A stretch of DNA of 7,495 nt, taken from contig DJBY01000037.1 in the NCBI GenBank assembly GCA_002430605.1, positions 1-7,495 on the forward strand, given 5' to 3'. How positions within the stretch are numbered: position 1 is the first letter of the stretch; the number at the start of each line of letters is the position of its first letter. Below are positions 1 to 7,462 of this stretch, one piece after another. This DNA comes from Opitutia bacterium UBA5964 (GTDB lineage: Bacteria; Verrucomicrobiota; Verrucomicrobiia; Opitutales; Coraliomargaritaceae). The notes beneath the pieces were generated by a model, which worked only from the letters and a program-made list of their open reading frames with translations, was not told where the DNA came from and did no database searches. The translations under genes were made by a program, and so were the position numbers.

Positions 1-1047
1 CACCTCCATGCGACCGATGTTCAGGGCTGGCGGATTGAGATCAAGGCTTATCCCAAACTGACAACGATCGGCGCAATCGGTAACAAATCAGATCCTGAGG
101 CGCCTGCCACATTTTTGACGCAGGAAGAGGTCAAGGAAATCGTCGCTTACGGCAACAGCCGTTATGTCTCGATTTTCCCCGAGATTGATATGCCCGGTCA
201 TATGGGTGCGGCCATCAGAGCCTATCCTGAATTGAATCACCCGAAGGACGTGCATAATAAGAAATATGCAATCCGCGGCGATGCCAAGGGGCGCGAGTTC
301 TGCAAGACGGTGCTGACCGAGATTAACGACCTGTTTGACTCCGAGTACATTCACATCGGCTTTGATGAGGTCAATTACGGAGCCAAAACGGAGCTGTACA
401 CGGATCCCGAGCTACTGGATTTTGCCACAGATATCACGACCTTTATCAAAGAGGACCTAAAGAAGACACCGATTGTATGGGACGACATTTTTATGCACGG
501 ATTGGATGACAAAGATACGGTGGTGCAGTGGTGGCGCTACGGTAAAAATTACTGGTGGAAGCGAATCAAACACACGGTCGATGAAGAACTGAACCAGAGG
601 CAGCAGCCCTTTATCGTTTCTCCAGCTTACTGGACCTATTTCGATATGAAGAATCTAGGGGGCGGATGGGCTAAGCCGCTTTCGCCAGCCGAAGTCTACA
701 ACTGGGATCCCTTTGGCGATATGCTCGGCAAGACGGAACACACCCGCGAACTCGCGCTCGGCGCGATTGCCTGCACCTGGAGTGAGAAAATCCCGACCAT
801 GAAGGTGTTCGGCGAACGCACTTATCCGCGTCTGGCCAGCTTTTCCGAGCGCATCTGGCGTGGTGGCAAAGAGGAAGCCCCGAACATTCTCAGCTGGCCG
901 GACTACCGCGACCAGGTGCTGATCCCTTTCCAGCTCAAGCGCTACGATGCCCTCGGCTTGTGGTACTGGAGCAAGGATAAGCCAGAACTGCTGCTGAACC
1001 TGCCGGACGCTCGCAAGCAACTCAAAGACTCAGCACGGTCTAAATAG
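1..1047 (+). CDS. GH20 beta-N-acetylhexosaminidase, 5'-truncated by the window edge
   Basis: This enzyme is predicted to release terminal beta-linked GlcNAc or GalNAc by substrate-assisted catalysis. The frame is open from base 1, so 348 codons are visible and the true start lies outside; the TTG at 115 is not a credible start because homologous sequence continues upstream of it. Visible residues 1-20 read HLHATDVQGWRIEIKAYPKL, a typical GH20 barrel segment. PEIDMPGH follows at about residues 60-67, and HIGFDEV holds the catalytic Asp-Glu pair at visible residues 122-123 (bases 364-369). Later come the Trp-rich substrate pocket (QWW, CTWSE) and the SERIW end of the barrel. The missing N-terminus should contain the export signal and the small domain preceding the barrel. 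The usual HxGGDE motif has Phe in place of the second Gly. The family call is firm; the preferred hexosamine is unknown. It heads a co-directional set of glycan-degrading genes. Confidence 0.94.
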   Translation, partial: HLHATDVQGWRIEIKAYPKLTTIGAIGNKSDPEAPATFLTQEEVKEIVAYGNSRYVSIFPEIDMPGHMGAAIRAYPELNHPKDVHNKKYAIRGDAKGREFCKTVLTEINDLFDSEYIHIGFDEVNYGAKTELYTDPELLDFATDITTFIKEDLKKTPIVWDDIFMHGLDDKDTVVQWWRYGKNYWWKRIKHTVDEELNQRQQPFIVSPAYWTYFDMKNLGGGWAKPLSPAEVYNWDPFGDMLGKTEHTRELALGAIACTWSEKIPTMKVFGERTYPRLASFSERIWRGGKEEAPNILSWPDYRDQVLIPFQLKRYDALGLWYWSKDKPELLLNLPDARKQLKDSARSK

Positions 1048-1051
1048 ACCG
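1036..1051 (+). other. Small perfect hairpin spanning the GH20 stop codon
   Basis: CGGTCT at 1036-1041 and AGACCG at 1046-1051 are perfect reverse complements around an AAAT loop, and the TAG stop (1045-1047) lies in the loop and 3' arm. No T-run follows, so this is not a standard intrinsic terminator. It could stabilise the mRNA 3' end or be chance; a 6-bp stem is weak evidence. Confidence 0.3.
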
Positions 1052-1111
1052 ATAAAAGGTGACGCTCCGACTCGCTAAGCTACACATTTAATAAAAAGAA
1101 AGATAAACAAA

Positions 1112-2740
1112 ATGAAAAAAGTACTAATCGCATTAGCTGTTGTCGTGACATTCGCGTCCAGCCTTCAGGGGGGCAACCCCATCATCAAAAATATCTTCAC
1201 TGCAGATCCGTCTGCACATCTCTTCGAGGGCAAGGTGTTCATCTATCCTTCTCACGACCAGGATAACCCGGACTGGTTCAATATGGTTGATTACCATGTA
1301 TTCTCGTCAACGGATCTCGTGGACTGGACTGACCACGGCACCGCTCTGCATGTGCAGGACGTGCCATGGGCAAAAGAGTATATGTGGGCTCCCGATTGCG
1401 CCTACAAGGACGGAACCTATTACTTCTACTTCCCAGCCCGGGACCAATCGGGAGATTTCCGTATTGGTGTGGCGACAGGCACGTCTCCTGCCGGCCCGTT
1501 CATTCCGGAGCCTAAGCCGATTGAAGGAAGTTTCTCGATTGATCCCTCTGTCTTTATCGATGACGACGGTGCCGCCTATATGTATTTCGGTGGAATGGGT
1601 GAGCACGGACAGGCCAAGTCGCCGATGGTTGCACGCCTGAAGGCAAACATGAAAGAATTCGATGAAGAGCCCCGGAGCATCGAGGGCGCGAACTTCTTCT
1701 TTGAAGGCGCATGGATGAATAAGATCAATGGCACGTACTATCTTTCCTATTCTACAGGGAATAAGCACAAGAAATACAAGCCGAGTGCTCTAGCCTATGC
1801 GACGTCTGATTCACCCTACGGTCCATTCAAATACCAGGGGGTATTTCTAACGTCGGTGGGCATCTGGACGAGTCATCACTCGATTATAAATATCAATGGC
1901 GATTGGTATCTGTTTTATCACAATGGCGCCCTTGAGGGCGGGGGTAATAATAAACGCAGCGTGTGTCTTGATCGTCTCTATTTCAACCCGGATGGCACAA
2001 TCAAGATGGTGAACCCGACCGGGGAAGGCGTGCCCGCCGTTATCTTGGGTGCACGAACCGAGGTTGCCCAACAGTATATTCCAGAAGCGGGTTCTCAGGA
2101 GCTGACTAAAAACAATCGCAAAGAGAAGCCGGTAAAAATGGACCCCAATCTGCCGAATGTACTGATCATCGGTGATTCAATTTCGATCGGCTACACTGGG
2201 CAGGTTCGCACTCAACTGAAGGGCACAGCGAATGTGATTCATAATCCGGGCAATGCGGAGGGAACCACACTCGGGCTTGCAAAACTGCAGGAATGGTTGG
2301 GTGATACTCAATGGGATGTCATCCATTTTAACTGGGGACTGCACGACCTGAAACACGTGACAGAGACCGGGGAGAATTCAAATAATCCGAACGATCCGCA
2401 ACAGGCCGATTTGGCAACCTATACTGCTAACCTAGAAGTCCTCGTTCAGCAGCTGAAGGCGACCGGTTCCAAACTCATCTTCGCCACGACCACGCCCTAT
2501 CCCAAAGGTGTGAAGCCTTGTCGCTTACCGGAAGATGCGGTTAAATATAATGCCGCAGCCTTGAACATCATGCAGGCCAACAACATTCAGGTGAATGATC
2601 TATACCGCTTGGCCTTGCCGAAATTGGAAACACTGCAGAGACGAAGAAATGTTCACTTCAATACAGAAGGTTCACAGGTGTTGGCAGATCAAGTCGCCGC
2701 CACGATTCAGAACGTTGTCTTACAAAAACAGAAAATATAA
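1112..2740 (+). CDS. Secreted two-domain enzyme: GH43 glycosidase fused to SGNH/GDSL hydrolase domain
   Basis: Residues 1-20 (MKKVLIALAVVVTFASSLQG) form a Sec signal peptide, so it acts in the periplasm or outside. Residues 22-320 match a GH43 five-bladed propeller, the family of arabinofuranosidases, xylosidases and galactosidases. The expected inverting triad is visible: base D32 in FTADPSAH, pKa-modulating D144 in SIDPSVF, and acid E198 in FFEGAW. After a charged linker (about 321-345), residues 346-540 form an SGNH esterase-like domain: block I GDS with nucleophile S356, block II Gly in NPGN (G380), and the NWGLHD stretch at 407-412 in the block III region. The last block has H515 in NVHF, but the usual Asp three residues before it is Arg512. 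The ATG at 1112 follows an A-rich leader without a Shine-Dalgarno; it is chosen because the signal peptide begins there. The fusion suggests coupled removal of an acyl group and a sugar. Substrate and esterase activity are inferred. Confidence 0.92.
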   Translation: MKKVLIALAVVVTFASSLQGGNPIIKNIFTADPSAHLFEGKVFIYPSHDQDNPDWFNMVDYHVFSSTDLVDWTDHGTALHVQDVPWAKEYMWAPDCAYKDGTYYFYFPARDQSGDFRIGVATGTSPAGPFIPEPKPIEGSFSIDPSVFIDDDGAAYMYFGGMGEHGQAKSPMVARLKANMKEFDEEPRSIEGANFFFEGAWMNKINGTYYLSYSTGNKHKKYKPSALAYATSDSPYGPFKYQGVFLTSVGIWTSHHSIININGDWYLFYHNGALEGGGNNKRSVCLDRLYFNPDGTIKMVNPTGEGVPAVILGARTEVAQQYIPEAGSQELTKNNRKEKPVKMDPNLPNVLIIGDSISIGYTGQVRTQLKGTANVIHNPGNAEGTTLGLAKLQEWLGDTQWDVIHFNWGLHDLKHVTETGENSNNPNDPQQADLATYTANLEVLVQQLKATGSKLIFATTTPYPKGVKPCRLPEDAVKYNAAALNIMQANNIQVNDLYRLALPKLETLQRRRNVHFNTEGSQVLADQVAATIQNVVLQKQKI

Positions 2741-2742
2741 TT

Positions 2743-4491
2743 ATGAATAAAATTACAGCCTTATTAACGCTCGGTTCAGCACTGCTGATGAGCACGACTG
2801 CAAACGGAGCCGTAGATCTGTCGAATCCCGTCGGGGAGAGTGATGCGGCGTTTGAGCAGCGCATGGCGTGGTTCAACGAGGCGCGCTTCGGCATGTTCAT
2901 TCACTGGGGCGCCTATTCGGTTCTCAGCGGGGAATGGCAGGGTAAACCTGTCCCGAAATACGCGGAGTGGATCCGGCATTATGCCAAGATTTCGCAAGCC
3001 GATTACCGCGAGGTCTGCAAACAATTCCAGCCCGACAAGTTTGATGCGGATGCGTGGATACGCAGCGCCCGCGATGCCGGCATGAAGTATTTCGTGATCG
3101 CCACCAAGCATCATGACGGATTCTGTCTGTGGGACAGTGCGTATACCGACTATGACATCAAGGATCTGGCCGGGCTCGATTTTGACCCTTTGGCGGAACT
3201 CAGCGCTGCCTGCAAGAAGTATGGGGTCCGCTTCGGAACCTACTACTCCATTATTGATTGGGAATATCCAACGCAGGGTCCCGAATTCTCGAAAAGCGGG
3301 GGCAAAGCGAAGTATTTCCAGTACATGAAAGACCAGATCCGCGAGTTGATCGAAAAATATGATACGGATATTCTCTGGTTTGATGGGGATTGGGAAAAGT
3401 GGTGGACCCTGGAAGACGGCGCCGAACTCTATGCGTATATCCGTGAGCTCAAACCTTCCATTATCATCAACAACCGCGTTTCAAAACGCTCTGAATTCAA
3501 GCGCGACTTCGGCACGCCGGAGCAGACCACGCCGGGGATGGATCTGGGCTATGACTGGGAGGCCTGTTGGACCATCAATGACACCTGGGGATTCAGGAAA
3601 ACCGATACCAACTGGAAATCGACGCAGCAGCTCGTTGAAAAGCTCAGCGACATCGTTTCCAAGGGCGGCAACTTGCTGCTGAATGTCGGCCCGAAGCCGG
3701 GCGGTGCCTTTCCCGAAGCCTCCACCACTCAACTGTTGGAAATGGGGCAGTGGATGCAGGTTGCGGGCGAAGGCATCTACGGCACGGACAGTTCCGAAAT
3801 TCCCCAACCGTCCTGGGGCCGCCTGACGCAAAAAGGGCAGTCGCTGTACCTGCATGTATTTAATTGGCCTGCGGACGGAAAGTTGGTTCTGTCTGATGTT
3901 AACATGCAGGCAACACGCGCATCCTTGCTGGGGGCAACAGAGCAGGATCTGCGGGTCACCTCAGGCGAAGAAAGTGTCGAAATCATTCTGCCTGGGCAGA
4001 AACCGGCGGGGCTGGTTCCGATGATCCGGCTGGAGTTTGACGGAGAGATCAAGGCGTTCAGCGTAGCGGATCAGCTCCAGTTAAAGGAAGGCGACCTGTA
4101 TCTGCCAGCGGAGGCAGCGGCGATCAGACGAGGCCCAGGGCCGCTTCTGGCCGAGACGGGGGGACAGACGCTGGGAACCTGGCGTTCGAACCGCAGCCGA
4201 GCCGTATGGGAGTTCGAGAATGTATCGGCGGATGCGGTCTACGAGATCGAACTGATCTATGCGCTCGATCCCGCTGGCGATGGAGCCGGGTTCCTTCTTA
4301 AATGCGGCGCGGGCAAACTTTCCGTTACGATTCCGGCGACTTCGGGCCGGGACGATTACCAGACGCTGAACGTTGGAGAGATTACCGTTCCCGATGTGGG
4401 GCATACTGCTGTCACCCTGCAGAAACTGGCCGGTGATGCGCCGCACTTCAACTTGAAAGCAATGATCATGCGTAAGCAGCAGGCCGAGTAA
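2743..4491 (+). CDS. Secreted GH29 alpha-L-fucosidase with extra C-terminal domain
   Basis: This retaining enzyme is predicted to remove terminal alpha-L-fucose. Residues 1-22 form a Sec signal peptide ending near TANGA. The GH29 barrel spans about 38-345, with GMFIHWGAYS (50-59), the TKHHDGFCLWDS pocket motif (121-132), the nucleophile motif LWFDGDW with D214, and a likely acid/base at E260 in GTPEQ; the acid/base varies in this family, so E260 is less certain than D214. GGNLLLNVGP (308-317) closes the catalytic domain. A beta-rich segment (345-435) resembles the usual GH29 C-terminal sandwich. Residues 441-580 add another mostly beta region, possibly carbohydrate-binding, which I cannot assign to a family. 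The start lies 2 bases after the GH43-SGNH stop with no Shine-Dalgarno in the gap, so translational coupling is likely. It is much longer than the second GH29 downstream, which lacks both trailing domains. Confidence 0.95.
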   Translation: MNKITALLTLGSALLMSTTANGAVDLSNPVGESDAAFEQRMAWFNEARFGMFIHWGAYSVLSGEWQGKPVPKYAEWIRHYAKISQADYREVCKQFQPDKFDADAWIRSARDAGMKYFVIATKHHDGFCLWDSAYTDYDIKDLAGLDFDPLAELSAACKKYGVRFGTYYSIIDWEYPTQGPEFSKSGGKAKYFQYMKDQIRELIEKYDTDILWFDGDWEKWWTLEDGAELYAYIRELKPSIIINNRVSKRSEFKRDFGTPEQTTPGMDLGYDWEACWTINDTWGFRKTDTNWKSTQQLVEKLSDIVSKGGNLLLNVGPKPGGAFPEASTTQLLEMGQWMQVAGEGIYGTDSSEIPQPSWGRLTQKGQSLYLHVFNWPADGKLVLSDVNMQATRASLLGATEQDLRVTSGEESVEIILPGQKPAGLVPMIRLEFDGEIKAFSVADQLQLKEGDLYLPAEAAAIRRGPGPLLAETGGQTLGTWRSNRSRAVWEFENVSADAVYEIELIYALDPAGDGAGFLLKCGAGKLSVTIPATSGRDDYQTLNVGEITVPDVGHTAVTLQKLAGDAPHFNLKAMIMRKQQAE

Positions 4492-4550
4492 AGCCGGACT
4501 GCACGGAATCGATGATTTGGAATCGAAAATAGAGAGATAAGAACCCCGCC

Positions 4551-4555
4551 GGGAG
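4551..4555 (+). promoter_or_regulatory. Shine-Dalgarno of the second GH29 gene
   Basis: GGGAG ends 5 bases before the ATG at 4561, good spacing for a ribosome binding site. It is the only clear Shine-Dalgarno among the four starts in the window; the others have A-rich leaders or abut the preceding stop. It supports ATG 4561, which also begins the twin-arginine signal. I see no convincing promoter in the 69-base gap. Confidence 0.55.
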
Positions 4556-4560
4556 AGAGC

Positions 4561-5655
4561 ATGAATATAAATCGACGACAGTTTATCAAAATAGCCAGTG
4601 CTGGCGCAGCTTTGGGTGCATCAGGCTCTTTCGCCTTCGGCGAATCCATGTTGAACGTTCCCTCGTACCTCAAAGAATATGAAGCGCTTTATGCGCGAGA
4701 TCCGCGCCAGGCCGCCTTGGCCTGGTTCAAGGAAGCGGAATCCGGCCTTTTCATTCATTACGGCTTATACAGTCTGCTGGAAGGACATTACCAGGGCAAG
4801 CACTCCAGACCAGCCGAGTGGGTCATGAAGCAATGCAATGTTCCGCTCGCGGAATACGAGCAGCTGGCGGATCGCTTCACGGCTGAGAAGTTCGACGCCG
4901 ATTTTATCACCGACATGGCGCTCGGTGCCGGGATGAAGTACATCAACATCACGACCCGCCATCACGACAGTTTTTGCCTGTGGGACACGAAGGTCAGTGA
5001 TTTCAAATCCACCAACAGTCCGGCTAAACGCGACCTGGTGGCGGAGCTGGCGGAGCAGTCCCGCCAGAAGGGCTTGGGGCTCTGTCTCTACTATTCCCAC
5101 GGCCGCGACTGGCGCCATCCGCATGGTCCCGAAAGCTTGTTCCCCGCCGCGGAAGTGGATTACCAGAAGTATGTCGATTTCATGAGCGCCCAGATGACGG
5201 AACTCCTTACAAACTATGGTCCGATCGCAGCCATCTGGCTCGATGGGATCGGCGGTGCCCGGAATACACAGAAACAGGCAGGAGGACGGGACGTTCTCAA
5301 AACTCAGGAGCTCTATGATCGGATTCGCAGCCTGCAGCCCCAGGTGCTGATCTCCTACAAACAAGGCTATCTGGGTACCGAGGATTTCATGGCGCCCGAG
5401 CGCCACTGGAAAGGAAAATCGGTCAAGCCGCTGGAGATCTGCGATACCCTGCAGGGCCATTCCTGGGGCTACGACAGCGCCGATGAAGGCCATCATCGTA
5501 AACCAAACGAGATTATGAAGATGCTGGCTGATGCCAAAGCCATGCCGGCCAACCTGCTGTTGAATACCGGACCGCTGCCAGATGGCTCCATTCACCCGGA
5601 TGACGTAAAGACTCTCAAAGCAGTGGGGCAACGATTACGTAAAGGAGTAACCTAA
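4561..5655 (+). CDS. Short GH29-type alpha-L-fucosidase with Tat signal
   Basis: Predicted exported alpha-L-fucosidase made of little more than the catalytic barrel (364 residues). The N-terminus has a twin-arginine motif, NRRQFIK (residues 4-10), followed by an Ala/Gly-rich hydrophobic stretch ending near FAFG (24-27), so it should be exported folded by the Tat system. GH29 marks are SGLFIHYGLYS (61-71), TTRHHDSFCLWDT (131-143), IWLDGIGG with likely nucleophile D228, and MAPER with candidate acid/base E280, which occupies the position of TPEQ in the upstream fucosidase. It ends with ANLLLNTGPLPDGS (330-343) and lacks the C-terminal beta domains of that paralogue. Divergence between the two suggests different linkages (such as alpha-1,2 versus alpha-1,3/1,4) or substrates rather than a recent duplication. 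Some GH29-like proteins act on non-fucose sugars, so exact specificity is open. The sulfatase starts 11 bases downstream. Confidence 0.91.
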   Translation: MNINRRQFIKIASAGAALGASGSFAFGESMLNVPSYLKEYEALYARDPRQAALAWFKEAESGLFIHYGLYSLLEGHYQGKHSRPAEWVMKQCNVPLAEYEQLADRFTAEKFDADFITDMALGAGMKYINITTRHHDSFCLWDTKVSDFKSTNSPAKRDLVAELAEQSRQKGLGLCLYYSHGRDWRHPHGPESLFPAAEVDYQKYVDFMSAQMTELLTNYGPIAAIWLDGIGGARNTQKQAGGRDVLKTQELYDRIRSLQPQVLISYKQGYLGTEDFMAPERHWKGKSVKPLEICDTLQGHSWGYDSADEGHHRKPNEIMKMLADAKAMPANLLLNTGPLPDGSIHPDDVKTLKAVGQRLRKGVT

Positions 5656-5666
5656 AAAAAGAAATT

Positions 5667-7196
5667 ATGATCACCAGATTTGTAACCGCTCTTAGCATCC
5701 TTTCGGCCGCCTGCTCGCTGCAGGTCGCTGGTAAACCACCTGTGGTGAGCCTACCGACCCCAAACATCGTGATCGTGCTGACTGACGACCTGGGATACGG
5801 CGACGTCTCGTTCCTGAACCCCGAATCCAAGGTGCAGACCCCGCACATGGATGCGTTGGCCAGGGCAGGGGTCTGGGCCACGGATGCGCATGCACCTAGC
5901 ACGGTCTGTAGCCCCAGCCGCTATGCCATGCTGACAGGGCGTTATGCCTGGCGCGGTAAATTACGTGCAGGACGTTTGAACCCGTGGGAAGCATCCGCCA
6001 TTGAAAAGGATCGCATCACGCTACCGAAGATTCTGAAAGCCAACGGGTATTCCACTGCCTGTGTCGGCAAGTGGCACCTCGGCTTTGACTGGCCGTGGAA
6101 GGGCGGCGAAAAACCGCCGGTTTCGGTCATCGGCAAAGGAACCAGCAAGGCGACCTGTGATTTGTTTGACTGGTCCAAGCCCATCCAGGGCGGGCCGTTG
6201 GGGGCTGGATTTGACACCTATTTCGGCGATGATATACCGAACATGCCACCATACGCATTCATCGAAAATGACCGGCTGACCTGTGATCCGGTTGATGTGG
6301 ACGGCCGGGATTTGATGAAGCAGCAAACAATGAAGGGCGGCTATATTCACGGTGTCGGTCCCGGCGAAAAGGGCTGGCAACTGGATAAAGTGATGCCGGC
6401 CATTACAGCCAAAGCGGTCGAAACCATTCAGACACAGAGCAAGAACCCCGAGCCCTTCTTTCTGATGTTCGGCACTACCTCGCCGCATTCGCCCATTGTT
6501 CCGGAGGAAAAATTTCAAGGCGTCAGCGGAGCAGGGCCGTATGGCGATTATATTATTCAGACAGATGACGCGGTCGGACAGATTGTGGCAGCGTTAAAGG
6601 CCGCTGGAGTTTATGAAAATACGTTGTTGGTTGTCTCCAGCGACAATGGCCCGGCTCCGTTCATGCGTGCGCAGATCCAATCGCATCAGCACCATCCTTC
6701 CGGGCCGCTGCGCGGCTTGAAGCGTGACTTGCTCGAAGGTGGGCACCGGGTGCCGTTTATCGCCTCCTGGCCACGGGGCGGCGTCGACGGCGGTCGCCGC
6801 ATTGATGCAATCCTTTCGCTGACCGACCTGTTTGCGACGATTGCCGGAATTGTCGGCGTGCCGTTGGAAGAAGGCGTTGCCGAAGACAGTCTGGATATCC
6901 TGCCGACACTGCGTGCGGATGCACCGTGTCGCAAGGAGTTGGTCTATCACGCTGCCAATGGCAAGCTGGGTCTTCGGCAGGGGCAGTGGGCCTATTTACG
7001 GCCGGGGGGAATCACCTCCGAGCCCGAGTGGTACCAGAAGCTGTGGCAGGGCGACTCCATGGATGCCCCGGGCTTGTTGTTCGATCTGTCCAGTGATCTC
7101 GGCCAGCGGACCAATTTGCATGATCAGTTTCCGGAACGCGTCCAGCGGATGGAGACGCGTCTTGCTGAAATCCAGAAAGGGAAATCCACGCGCTAA
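5667..7196 (+). CDS. Secreted S1-family sulfatase (formylglycine-dependent)
   Basis: Predicted to hydrolyse a sulfate ester on a carbohydrate. Residues 1-22 form a hydrophobic Sec signal; Cys16 in LSAAC is a poor lipobox, so a lipoprotein is possible but not favoured. The alkaline-phosphatase-like fold begins with NIVIVLTDDLGYGD (33-46), where D40/D41 bind calcium. The formylglycine signature CSPSR lies at 81-85 (C81, bases 5907-5909) in STVCSPSRYAMLTGRYAWR. Other active-site residues are K135/H137 in GKWHLG, H274 in TSPHSP, D326-N327 in SSDNG and K352 in LRGLKRD. The C-terminus has the usual LFDLSSDLGQRTNL segment (471-484). Length (509) is normal. The motif set resembles N-acetylgalactosamine-6-sulfatase/arylsulfatase A-type subfamilies, but the exact subfamily and substrate cannot be assigned by eye. 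Activity requires a maturation enzyme converting C81 to formylglycine; none is encoded here. It is the last gene of the run. Confidence 0.95.
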   Translation: MITRFVTALSILSAACSLQVAGKPPVVSLPTPNIVIVLTDDLGYGDVSFLNPESKVQTPHMDALARAGVWATDAHAPSTVCSPSRYAMLTGRYAWRGKLRAGRLNPWEASAIEKDRITLPKILKANGYSTACVGKWHLGFDWPWKGGEKPPVSVIGKGTSKATCDLFDWSKPIQGGPLGAGFDTYFGDDIPNMPPYAFIENDRLTCDPVDVDGRDLMKQQTMKGGYIHGVGPGEKGWQLDKVMPAITAKAVETIQTQSKNPEPFFLMFGTTSPHSPIVPEEKFQGVSGAGPYGDYIIQTDDAVGQIVAALKAAGVYENTLLVVSSDNGPAPFMRAQIQSHQHHPSGPLRGLKRDLLEGGHRVPFIASWPRGGVDGGRRIDAILSLTDLFATIAGIVGVPLEEGVAEDSLDILPTLRADAPCRKELVYHAANGKLGLRQGQWAYLRPGGITSEPEWYQKLWQGDSMDAPGLLFDLSSDLGQRTNLHDQFPERVQRMETRLAEIQKGKSTR

Positions 7197-7355
7197 CCTC
7201 GGACGTGAACACTGGCGTTCGGTGGCGGAGAAAAACACAAGCTAAGACACCTCCTCTTGGCAGCATATCCGATGTGTGAAGTTAGTGGTAAAAAAACGGT
7301 TCATCGTCATTTACCGGGGAAGCACCACTCTGAGCCTAATGTGGCGGGAATTCTG

Positions 7356-7384
7356 TTGGGGAGGGTCGACCTCCGTGTCGACCG
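7356..7384 (+). repeat. REP-like hairpin repeat, unit 1
   Basis: The unit begins TTGGGGAG, then has a perfect 7-bp stem, GGTCGAC (7364-7370) and GTCGACC (7377-7383), around the loop CTCCGT. It matches a second, inverted copy at 7463-7490 in flank, stem and loop. No T-run follows, so it is not a standard intrinsic terminator. The size, structure and position just past an operon fit a dispersed REP-type element; family identity is inferred. Confidence 0.75.
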
Positions 7385-7462
7385 CGAGCAGTTTAGAAAT
7401 CACATGAAAATCAAAGATTCTCTATGGGCTGATAGTCATGTCAGCGTCTCCCGCATCGTTAC

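Noticed and set aside
115..117. TTG as start codon of the GH20 gene
   Set aside because: The frame is open to base 1 and encodes conserved GH20 sequence (HLHATDVQGWRIE) upstream, so the gene is truncated by the window rather than started here.
4765..5631. Long 288-codon open frame on the minus strand
   Set aside because: It lies entirely opposite the second GH29 gene, whose frame has clear catalytic motifs; the antisense translation has no recognisable motif and is a shadow of GC-rich coding sequence.
5676..5714. Lipoprotein signal on the sulfatase
   Set aside because: The residues before Cys16 are Ser-Ala-Ala; a good lipobox needs Leu, Val or Ile at -3, so a standard Sec signal is more likely.
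6832..7245. 137-codon plus-strand frame overlapping and extending past the sulfatase end
   Set aside because: It is out of frame with the sulfatase C-terminus, Arg/Ser-rich in composition, and has no motif or ribosome binding site.
7287..7316. Possible intrinsic terminator: CGGT/ACCG stem with an A7 run, which reads as T7 on the minus strand
   Set aside because: The stem is only 4 bp (or 6 bp as GGTAAA/TTTACC with a 17-base loop), and it would serve a minus-strand transcript for which no gene is visible.
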